A stretch of DNA of 64,000 bases from Burhinus oedicnemus (Eukaryota; Chordata; Aves; Charadriiformes; Burhinidae): NCBI GenBank assembly GCA_008921705.1, contig VFFE01007738.1, positions 2,039,732-2,103,731 of the forward strand, in the 5' to 3' direction. The translations under genes were made by a program, and so were the position numbers. The notes under the pieces are model-generated. The model saw only the letters and a program-made list of their open reading frames with translations, was not told the origin of the DNA and did not search any database. The first letter of the stretch is position 1. Each line of letters opens with the position of its first letter. Positions 25,601-37,600 of this stretch are shown in pieces.

Positions 25601-28600
25601 TCTTAAAAGTCTCTTCCAACCTAGGTGATTCTATGATTCTAAGTTATATTTTGAAAACAAGATTTAGTACTAAAATGCTTAAGGAGAGGTGCACAGGCCT
25701 GGATGCACTCTTCATTTTGCAGACACAGAGTTCATTACTGCAAGCCATTGTCATGAGAAGATCATGTGCATGCCTTGCTGCATACCTTTGAAAGTAAAAT
25801 GGGTTTATCTCTTCCTTAAGAAAAAACACAAAGTATCTTCAAAAAGTTAAAATGAACTAGTACAACCTTGAGACCATTGATAGCTGAAGTGCTGGTTTAG
25901 ACTTCATCACCTGACATTGGTTCAGAGAAAATCCCAAACAAAAACAGACTCCATCAATTTGCCTGATACAAAATGCTGAATAACTCATCAACACATCACC
26001 ACCACTTTTTGCAGTTTTGCCCATTTTTTGCCCATGAGAGATAAATACTGCTAAGTCATGTCTGTGTGCATGTCTGTGCACACTTTGCAAAAAATTAAAA
26101 GTAACAAAGATATGCAGAAACAATAATTTACTTGTCAAAAACAGAATTAAAAGCTGTATTCCAAGAAAAGCAAATCTGTGCATATTAGATCTTAGCAAGT
26201 TCAGGCTGCTGATTTTAGATTCAGACAAAAAACCAACATCATGAAGCTAAGAAAAACGTGAGCAAGGCTTTTCAGGATGTAGTGCTGCTAATGCGACCAT
26301 TTCTGAATGCAACCCAGTACCCTGAGGTAGTTCACATCACCCACGGGAAACAGACTCCAAGAAAGTCTCCTTAAACATTGTTAAGCATAACGGGACAGGA
26401 GAAAATTTTTGCACCTTTTATCCTCTAGGGAGCTGAGCTTTTGGAATTTTATAATCAACTTAAAGTATAAATCGACTACTTCTATTTGTATGTAAGAACA
26501 TGGCTCTTGTTAAATTGTGTACATCTTCAGGGTGGAAAAACCTACCATTGCACTGGGCAAACAAAGCAACAACACTTAACATAGTCAAGGAACGACTTTT
26601 TAAAATTCAGTGTAGGATCAACAAAAGCAGTAAAAATTTTGAATTTTACTCACTGTAATAGGTTCCAAAACACTTTTTTCCTAGATAAATAGGAAATATT
26701 CCTACTTTACATATTAATACATGCATAATTCAGCTACAGTCTATGGGTACAGGGAGTATTTAGAAAGTAAGGGAGAAGCCAACGCATCTTATGATACTTT
26801 AAGAAGCCTTTTCGTAAGTGTTTTAGTAGAAAATTCATGTGACACTCTTGAACACACAGCTTAAAAGCTTCACCTATAACATTACAGGCTTACCAATAAT
26901 TTTCATGGATATGATAAAAAAAATACATGTGGAACTTAACTCAAAGGAGCACTGGAAAAGCTACTGAATAAAAAATGGTTTCAAGTAACATAAAGACACA
27001 ATCCACATGATAGCAAAGAAACACTATGCTCAAAATCGGACCACCACCTTTTTCATTTACAATTTGGCTGGAATACCCTTCCCTGGATTGCAATTCTAAC
27101 TCCGAAGAGAAGCCTAGTACCATTTATGGGCCACCAACTCTGTTCACATGAACTACTAACCTATGCAATTACCCAACTTCTCTCCTTATAAACTCCTCAC
27201 AAGAAATACTAAGTACTATGACAAACTATTTCACACAATCAAGAGAACACATGGTCAGTTTCTCTCAATGAAGCAATTAAGCAGTCCAAGTAAAAGAGAT
27301 AGGAAGAAATAAGACAACAGGCGCAACAAAGCTAGAAATAGTTAATTATTGAGTGCCATTGTAGCAAAACAAAAACACTCCACAAAAATTATTTAATATT
27401 TGTTTCCTTTCTTCTTGTTGACTTGCAGTTTGGGGCATCTGTATAAAGTTGATTGAAAAACTTAAACAAGGAGCATTACGTAAGTTGTTTATAATTTTCT
27501 CATTTAAATATAGGAGTAACACACCTCGAAATTATGATTAAAAGAATAGTAGGAGGGAAATACACCTCGAAATTATGATTAAAAGAACAGCAGGAAGGAA
27601 ATAATGTTGGCACTAACTCGATGATCTCACCTGCTGAAGGACAGTTCCAAGGGAATTCTTGTCCTTTTGGTTAACACCATCTCTCTGCAAGCGAGCAAGT
27701 AACTCTGGTTTCTTGTAACTCTTCAGTGCCAGTAAGTGAATCACCCTGTCCCTGTACGGTCGCTGAGAAACAGTATTGTGTGTGTGAACCCTCCGTATTA
27801 CGTTTGCAGGGTTCATCGGTGTTGACCTCTTCCTCTCAGGCACAGCATCTGGAACGCTTTGCGGTGCTCTTCTGACCTGTACTCTTTTTCCTGAAGTAAG
27901 GGTAAAAAAAAATAAAAAAGAAAGGGTGACATGGGAGGTTGGGAGAAGACAAGAAAGTTGATTTAAAAGAATTTACTATGCCTGATAAACTCAAGAAACT
28001 GTAGTTAGCATTTCAAGATCTATAAGAATATACAGGTAGTAAAGACACATCGAGCTAGGCATTAACAAAGAAATATTTAATATTAAAAAAAAGCTGGTGA
28101 GTGAGTGATACTGGTAGGAAGACTTCACCAGTTATTTATATAGATGGTGCTTTTATTATTTTTCCAGTTAATCAGCTCAAGCACTGAATACCCCAAAATC
28201 AGGCCTTTTTTAAATTTTATTTTTTTTTTTTTTTAAAAAAAGAAGAGTACTCTAAAATGTGGTGCAAAGGTCTTCCATATAGCTAAAAGATTCCCCATTA
28301 ATGCCTAGGGAGACCAAGTCTACACAATTAATTGCATCACTGCTTAAAAAAACTACCAACCCTTGGTGTTAATCACTTCATAGAATCAAAATGGTTAGAG
28401 ATGGAATAGACCTTAAAGATCCTCTAGTTCTAGCCCATTGGCAGGGACACCTCCCATTAGACCTGGTTGCTCACTTGAGTTACCGTAAGTTACACCACAT
28501 TTTAAGCTGAAATGTTTCCCACTTATTAAGTAAGCCCAGGTTTATCAGAAACAAAACACCAAAATTTGACAGTTCTTGGGATCAAGGCCAGAGAAGTTTT

Positions 28601-31600
28601 GAAACATGGCCTGCACAACATTTTGAACCAAATTCTACAAAAGGACGTGTTTCTAAACTGGAGGAACAATGCAAGTGTTTGCAAGCCATGCATACATAAT
28701 TTAAAAATAACAGCACTCAACCTGAATCTCAGTTTTCCAGAAAAAGACCCAAACTTCTCTACTCTGTTTTTAAATAGCATTTTCTGTCACACAGAAAAAA
28801 AGGATTTATCAGAATATCACAGAAAATCACTGTAGTAAACATTGCTTGCAATCCAACAGATGATGTGGCACAACCTGGGCATTTTTCTGAAACCAGCAAC
28901 TCATGTTTGGTACATGAGGGAGACTTAAAGAGTATTGGTGACAAAATCTGGAGCTTGCTGTCTTCTATCAGACACACAGAGACTGAGCTGCGCTTACGTA
29001 CTGCTTATCCTCAGGAATAGCAAAAATTTGTTTCCATTTTGCAGTGGAGGCCAAACCTTTACAACCTCTCCACCCCGCATTGGACTTTGCTCTTCTGGTT
29101 TTCAAGAACAAATCCATTCACGCAAACACACATGGTTACACTTTTAGAACGGTATGAACTTGCCAGTTGTTTGTTGAACACATTTCAAATGTTTTGACAA
29201 GTTAAATTCAATGTAGATACACAGTGGATAGTGTAAGCAGCAAACAAAACACCTCCTAAGGTTATGTCCCTGAATCACTTGGAAAAAAAAAATTTTAACT
29301 GAAAACATAACCAAGCATTAATATGATTAACAACCCCAGTTCCTAATTTGTACTGCAAGAAGCATGTTGCAAAGTCACCCCCCGTGCTCTACCAGCAGCT
29401 AGACCTGTCCCACCTGAGCTTTGTCAATGCCAGTCTGAAAAAACCAGAGTATCCCGAAACACCATAATTGTCCTACTGCCAGTCTTCAGACCCCATTTAG
29501 TGTTAAATATTCACTGAAGTTCTCCTCTCACGCCACCATTAAAGAGCCGTTTAGAGAACATGGGGGAAGCAGTCACAACTCTGTCCTGGTATTGACCCAT
29601 GACCAGCTCCCTTAGCATCAAGGCCACACACACGTAGTGTTTTAATCACCAAAAAGCCATGACGATGCTGCCTTAAAACGCTCTGCAGTTAAGTTGTGGC
29701 AGAGCAAGTGTTTGCACCACCACTATCAGGGACGTCCGTGCTGGCAGAGGACTGCAGCCACAGCCAAGGGAAAGCCTGTTTTACTCAACGAAGATTGATG
29801 TACCTGGTTCAGCTTGCTGTGGCGGGCAGGACCACCACTGCCTGCGCCGCTGAGTGCCTACAAGGTGGATGCTCACCTTGCCTCTATCTGCAGCCAGCAC
29901 CAGGCTCCTTGGGGAAACAGTACTCAAAACAGTTGAATAACGAATGATACCACCTAAATGCTTTTTGTTTTGTGTCAAATGATGAAATCTATGGGAAGAT
30001 GCCAACATTACCTTACTTTTTAAAAAAAACAACCAAACAAACAAAACCCATGGTCTTTTGGTAACAGTTGCTTATTAATGACCAAGACATAAAATAAGTA
30101 AAATTTAATCAGCGTTAGCAAGTGCAAAAAGCAAAGTTTTTCATATTAAGGTTATGAATTTGTATATGAGACTCAATGTTAATTTTTTAGACTACAAGTT
30201 AAGGTTAATGGTTTAGCACAGTATTTAGGTACGCAAAAGTGCTTTTACAAAAACAAAACATTAGCTACTAAACCAGAGAATTTAAGTGCATGGGGTGGTA
30301 AAAACCCTCACCTCAATGGTCAAAATTTCAACCAGTCAAGCAATATGGGAACAAGCAAGGACTGGCAGGCTTTTTAGGGAAAAAAAAGGCTAATGTCCGA
30401 ATGCAGCAACAGGAGATTGCAAATCTGATCTGAGGGCAGGCTACCTGCACCCAAGATGTCTGAACACACCACCTTTCCCAAGAATATGCTAAAAGACGAA
30501 TTATTGAGTTTGAAAACTTACAGATATCTACTAGAAAATTAAATACAACCATACCTAAAAATGGTCCACCAGGTTTAATAACCTTTGCACTTCGATTGCG
30601 TGACTCCTCTTCTGCCTGGGTCATGCGCTCTCTGGTCGTCAGATAGGAATCACTTGTTGCACATACTGTAATTTTATTCTGTATAGGTCCCAGGCAACTG
30701 AGTTGCGAGGCTCCAGAACTACAAAAACATTGAAAAAGTTTGAGCCCAAGCACTAGTTCAGGTTTAGAAGTATGGTTGTGTCAGGAATTTTAAAACCTGT
30801 CTTAACAGGTGAAGAAAAACTTTTTCCAGTTCTGACAGCTAGCGAGGGCATAAATATATTTCTAATTGTCTCTATACACCCAAATTCTATCAGTTTTACC
30901 TGTCGGTGTAATTACATTTCCTCACATAACTGTGTTTGAGAGGCAGGCTCAGGGCAGTGTTGGTGGCTGTACTGGTAACTGCTGCAACCACAGAATCACA
31001 GAATGGTTTGGGTTGGAAGGGACCTTAAAGATCATCTAGTTCCAACCCCCCTGCCACGGGCAAGGACACCTCCCACTAGACCAGGTTGCTCAAAGCCCCG
31101 TCCAACCTGGCCTTGAACACCTCCAGGGATGGGGCAGCCACACCTTCTCTGGGCAACCTGGGCCAGGGTCTCACCACCCTCACAGTAAAGAATTTCTTCC
31201 TAATATCACATCTAAATCTGCCCTCTTTCAGTTTAACACCGTTGCCCCTCATCCTATGGCTCCACTCCCTGATCACGAGTCCCTCCCCAGCTTTCCTGGA
31301 GCCCCTTTAGGAACTGGAAGGGGCTCTAAGGTCTCCCCGGAGCCTTCTCTTCTCCAGGCTGAACAACCCCAATTCTCGCAGCCTGTCCCCAGAACAGAGG
31401 AGCTCCTCATGTGGTGCTTTTAAATTACAATTACAGGGACAACTCAGGCAGTTGCACTGGCATCCTAATGGCAGGCAGCTCCTGACCCAGAGGCTTTCCA
31501 CCGGCCACTCGGCTCTCAGCTTAGCACAGGTCCCCTCTCCTCCACCCAACACCTGTGGTGGCCTGAGGCCCTGTCAGGCCCAGAGCAGGCCGCACCTGGA

Positions 31601-34600
31601 GTGCTGTGTTCAGTTTTGGGCCTCTCACTACAAGAAAGACATTGAGGTGCTGGAGCGTGTCCAGAGAAAGGCAACGAAGCTGGTGAGGGGTCTGGAGCAC
31701 AAGTCTTCTGAGGAGCGGCTGAGGGAACTGGGGTGGTTTAGTCTGGAGAAAAGGAGGCTGAGGGAAGATCTTCTTGCTTTCTACAACCACCTGAGAGGAG
31801 GGTGTAGTGAGGCGGGGGTTGGTCTCTTCTCCCAGGTAACAAGCGACAGGACAAGAGGAAATGGCCTCAAGTTGTGCCAGGGGAGGTTTAGGTTGGATAT
31901 TAGGAAAAATTTCTTCCCAGAAAGGGCTGTCAAGCATTGAACAGGCTGCCCAAGGAAATGGTGGAGTCTCCATCCCTGGAGGAATTTAAAAGTTCTGTAG
32001 ATGTGGTGCTGAGGGACGTGTTTTAGTGGTAACTTGGTAGTGTTAAGATGATGGTTGGACTTGATGATCTTAAAGGTCTCTTCCATCCAAAAAGATTCTA
32101 TGATTCTATAGGGCAAGCCAGTCTCCTCTCATCTTGCTTTCAAAATGTCCACCCTCCTCCTCACCCGCTCTGTGCCTTGGAGAGCACTGAGGAGTGCTTG
32201 TGGTCCACCTGCCTGCTCCTCTGAGGGTTCATGTCTGAGCAGAGGCACTTCAAGCAAACCCCACACGAGAGGAAGGACGGCAAGGTCTCCTCCATAGCAT
32301 CAGGGCGGGCACTGGGCTTCAGGAGGCGTTTCTGGAGGAGCCAAGCCCTCCACGGTCAGTCCAAAGGTGCTCCCACAGCACATGGCGCCCAGCCAGGAGG
32401 GCACCTCGACTGACTAACACCAATTTCGTTTAAACTGACCTAACTATCACCACTCTCAGTGAGTATGTTTGCAGCACCCGCCATTGCAACAGCTCTGACC
32501 AGAGAAAGGACACCGCCTATAGCTAACCTGAAACCCTTTAGTCACCATAAAACTCCTCATCAAGGCTCCAAGAAGGGTCAAGAATCTCCTGTCTCAATGT
32601 ACCATATAGTTTCTGAAAGTCACAAAGCTGGACCAAGCCACTGGACAACATTTCAAGATGATACAGCTACAGTTTTGTTCATAGCCTAGAGCTATGTATC
32701 GATTCCTTGCTCCAAAAATCAGTGCATTTACAACAGAAGAAAAGGTTGTTCTTGACATCTAAAGCATAGCTTTTACCCATTGCTCATTTCCTTGAACATC
32801 ACTGCCTTTATGTGATTTTCCACCACAGGAGCAGCCAAGCTGCGACCAAGACGCTGTGTAATCACCCTCCTCGAGCTGGGCATTTTCAAATCCAAGCCAG
32901 TTTTGAAGACAGACCTGCCTTAAGCACAAAATGAGACTAGATACCCTGCAGAGGTCCTTTCCGGATCTTGTTTTGTTCTTGTTGTTTTTTGTTTGTTTTG
33001 TTTTTTTTTTTAAAAAAACAACTCTGTGTGTCACACTACACAAGTTTTGCATTAACTCTGCAGGCACTTTGCACAGAGAGCTGGCTACAAAGGACCTCGC
33101 GAAAGCTAGTCTGAATTAGATTTTGAATGAGATTAGTAAAACCACCGTAAAACTACCTAGGCATGCTATTCAGAATTATTCAGAGCTAGAGCAGCTTAAA
33201 TTTAATCTTACTTAAAAAATACAATTTAATTGAACTGAAGGTGCTCCTTTCTAAAGAAGAAGGTACCCTCTGAGATGCTCAGGAAAGGCAAGCCAGGAGC
33301 AGAGGCAGGACCTCTCACCTGGCTTTGTGCCAGTCTCGGCAGCTGTCCGACCCCTTTCAGATACAGTTTAATCCAAACAAAACCCCAAAAAACCCCACAC
33401 TGCTCCAGGCTCCCCCAGGTCTGCCTCTAAGCTATTTGGCTTTTTGCCCATCCCATCAGTTAAGTGAGTTCACTGAAAGGCTGTATTGTAGTAAAACAGA
33501 CCTAATGCAAGTGGAGAAAGAGGAGGATGAGGATGCTGAGAGATCTCCTGCTAGGCAGAGAGCTATTAAATCAGCTCGTTTTCTTATTGCTCCCAAAACC
33601 TGCTATCTAGACAAATCTCTGTTTTGAAATTGAAGGCAGAAGCTCTCCTGTGACCAAGAACCTGAGCAGCGCCTTCTAGAGATGTGTCGGTGTGCCTGTT
33701 TGTTATCAGCTTCCCAGATCTATACACAAACTCTACCTGCGATGTCCTAGTTAATCAAATGGGACAAACAGTTATTCAACACCACTGGACTACATTGATA
33801 TGAGGCTGAACGTAATATTCCAGAAACCGAAGCAAACCTGATGTAAAAGCACAGTATTTTCATGCCTTTTTGGTAGATGTTAACAGTGTTCACTTTGACT
33901 CAAAGGACCAGGACAAGGCACTGCTGTATTACGTTTGGGTTCTGAAACACCATGGTCATGCAATTATGGATAAGGTCACTGACTTATGTGGTTCTTAAAA
34001 TAAGACAACTATCCATCAGGGCCAACACGCTAGCATGCTGCCAGCCATAATCATATTTACATATGGTTGTAGAATGGTTCTGGTCTAGCCTGGACCATGC
34101 TGAACTCCAAATGCTTTTAAAAATAGCACTAAGAGGTGAGAAAGTACTCAAAAGGTTACTTTTTTAAGAGCAAAACCAAAAAGAATTCTATGTAAAAGCA
34201 AGCATTTATAATTAGCAAGAAATCAGGCTATTGCGAGGAATTCATTTTCTACTGCAGCTCATCACTAGGAGCATGCTTCTGTTAAAGGTTTTTGCTCTAC
34301 ACTCAAAGCCACAGAATTTACTTAAATTTGCCATGAAAGAAAACGTCAAGTAAAACTTACCTTGAGTTGGTTTGCTGGACACAGTCAAAGCTTCCCTGAG
34401 GATTATCTTTGCCAACATTTGACAAGTAGAAATTAAATTTATGCACTTCATTTGGCAGATCAACTTTGGGAATTTTAATAAGCTAAAAGGAAAAAAAAAG
34501 TTTACGTAAAAACTTCAATCTACACTCCTTTGCTTGTGATTAACTAGGACTATATTTTTAAATGAGGAACTATATTTTGAAAGTTTTGATATGATTTCAG

Positions 34601-37600
34601 TCACATCACTAAAAAGGCTGCTTTGGCACAATTCTGCCCCTGACAACAGCAGTGGCTATGTGTCTGTCGCAGTGGTAACCGCACTGGAAAAGCTACAGTC
34701 ACTCAGCCCCTCTAACTGAGCAAAGCTTTCAAGCAGCAAGTCATCCTTTCCCACTCAGTGGAATTAATATGCACGTGCTTAACTTCAAATGCAAGCGTCC
34801 AAGTATAATCACATGGACCAAAGCTCAGCTAACAAAGCAGGCGAGAGCAGTTCACACCAACCACATCAGACACCGCCCTGACTTTGTGATTTATTCGGTC
34901 CTAATGAAGCACATATGGGAGTCAGCTCCAAGAAGGAAAAAACACAGCAACGCCCAAATTACAAAAGTAAAACTCCTTAAACTATAAAACATGAGTTTTG
35001 ACTCCAACAGGCACTAAAAGCCTTTTTCTTTTACTCAGCTCTAGATGCAGTTATTGGCATAAATGTGAAATGTACATAGTTTTTTGTAAGTTTAGTCAGA
35101 TGTAACAAAACTTGATTTCCTTGGCTGAGCTACGCCTTTGGTACACAATGTGCCGCATTCTGCTGGAGCTTAAAAATGTAAATATGAGAAATCATTAAAA
35201 TGTTTATTGGCATAAGCACTTTTTTCAGTGTAGTGCTATATAAAACAATACTGAAGCACACAAACCTACTGCCATCCAACTACTTTATTCTGAAGGTAAA
35301 ATTAGCTCACAGTAAATCTAAAAAGCTGTTCTTCTGAAATTTACTTGAATTTTTAATGGAATATTAAATGCAACTGACAAAGCAATACCCAACATTCTTA
35401 GAAATCCTTCTCTCAAAATTTTTCTTGTGAGATTGGCCAGTCTTCATAAACGTCAATGTCATTTGCACAAAGTGCTACTGCAAAAGAACTGCATTACCAT
35501 TTATAGTTTAATTCCCAGTACTGGCATAGTTTACCAACAGCGTGGGACAGTGACTGGACATGAAGGAGAAAGACAAGTCACCTGAACACCATATTCTTTT
35601 ACTTAAGCTTAAAGTACTACTGTGCTTAAAAGAGTAATCTGTGCATTTTATATAAGAATGGAAATAAATCGATTAAGTTACCAAACGCATAATCTTGCAT
35701 TATATATGCAGCTTTACCTTTTAATGATTATGAAGGTTAACCATTAATCTAAGAAGATTATATGGGCCCAAATGACACTAAAATTGATCTACATTCTGTG
35801 AAATTAACTACCACGGATTGAATGTTTCAGCATACTGGTTTTACTATAAATATGGCAGGTATGAACTTGACGATTTGAATTCAACCCACTGCAGAAGACG
35901 TGTTTTTTTAGCCTGATACACTTTTTGGAAAACTAACAAATATATACTGTGATCAGTCTAAGGCTGGCCCTCAAGAAATACAGCCAAGCAGACGGAAGCA
36001 GGCAACTGTTGCTGCGTATGTTTGGACTTCATTCTCAAAGCTTATTTTGAACAAATCTTTATTTTCCACTTATCACCTTAATGTATATGCATGCAATCAC
36101 CTTAAGCATTAGGAATTTCTGTACCCTAATATTTATATTTAAAATTCTGGAAGAATTGCCATGGCTATTAAACCATAGAGTGGCTCAATGTGTTTCAATA
36201 CAACAATGTGAAGACAGAAGCTGGCCTTAGAGCACATATAAAAACATGTTTGTTGCTGTTCCACTCTCTTCAGTGAGTTCTTATTTCTCCCAAATACTGA
36301 AGAAGACACTGAGAAAGTACAGAGAAAAACAAGTCTGCCTCCTTACAGGCAGATGCCTATGAAGCTTATGACCAACAATGATTTCCCAGGAGCAAACTCA
36401 AATGGAAACAGTGAGTATTTTAAAGCTTCCCACCCTACATGTACAAACTCTGTAAGAAAGACACCGAAAATTATGGGGGAGCCAGCTACTGCAATGATTG
36501 TGACAGGTTTCTTTGCATGAGCAAAGAAGTATAGAAATTTACTTTCATTCTCAATTTTTTAAGATATATTTTTCACAGATGTCCGAAGAACTAGATGACC
36601 ATTCCTCAGGCATTCATTCATTTGGATGAAGGGAACACAAGAATGGTGGGGGAATATTTCTCTGCTAGAAGATTTCGAAAGTGGCAGCACAACTAACTTG
36701 AGAATAAAAATTTAACTATTTCATCCTCAGTTCCAAAGCTTTATTATTTAATCTGTAATGCAGCAGACAAGAGACTTCCGTTCTTGTGAACTTTTTTTTG
36801 GACCCGTTCAGAATACCCATACAGCCAAAAGCTTTGTCCTCAAACAAGAAAATTTAGTGAAGTCTGTAACCCAGTTTAATAAACTTAGGACAAGCTCTGA
36901 GTGGAAAAAAAAAAAAAATCATTTAAAGTTACATTAAATGCAATTAAATCAGAAACGCCTATTTCCCATACTATGGTTCAGAAGTGAATGCTCAAACATT
37001 TATGAAATGGAATGAAGAATACTTATTGAATCTGCAGGTAATACAAAGCTGGCAGGGACAAAATGCATGAGGATGGAGTCAAAATTTACAGCAGTCTTGA
37101 AAAACTGGAAAGGAGATGTGAAAATAGGTGTATAATACCCTTCAAAAGAGGCTGTGCAAGGTACTTCCTTTGAAGTGAAAGCATAACACAGGGAAGCAGC
37201 TGTACAGAAAATGATGTGCAGGTTATAGTTGAACATCAACCAACACCAGCCCATGGTATGAGGCTTTTGCAATACTGGGGTGCACCAACGAGACTGACCA
37301 GGGAAGTGGTGAAATCGCCATCCCCGGAGCTATTTAAAAGACAGGTAGACGTGGTGCTGAGGGACATGGTTTAGTGGTGGTTTGGGCAGTGTTAGGCTGA
37401 TGGTTGGACTCGATGATCTTAAAGGTCCCTTCCAACCTAGGCAGTCTATGAGTCTATGCTTCTATGACTACAGCAACAAGCAGCAGCATGTTGAACTGCA
37501 GGACGATGACACAAGATGCACACGCAGGAGATGCCACTCTTGATCAACTTTCCTGCTCGACGGAGGTTTCCACCACATCTGCCCCCTCCCACCACCACCT

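Larger units (their letters stand above)
24294..27630 (-). other. ELL2 intron 5
   Basis: This intron of about 3.3 kb contains a plus-strand CR1 copy at 25042-25641 and a 41-bp tandem duplication at 27521-27602 near its 5' splice site. The remainder is AT-rich without recognised features. Confidence 0.85.
30719..34360 (-). other. ELL2 intron 3
   Basis: This intron of about 3.6 kb carries two CR1 fragments in opposite orientation, 30990-31410 (minus) and 31582-32109 (plus), separated by about 170 bp. A T/G-rich low-complexity tract lies at about 32.96-33.02 kb. Nothing else was recognised. Confidence 0.85.

Noticed and set aside
31521..31973. 150-codon minus-strand open frame (a similar one lies at 24992-25468)
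   Set aside because: It is the reverse complement of CR1 coding sequence, so it is a shadow of the LINE.
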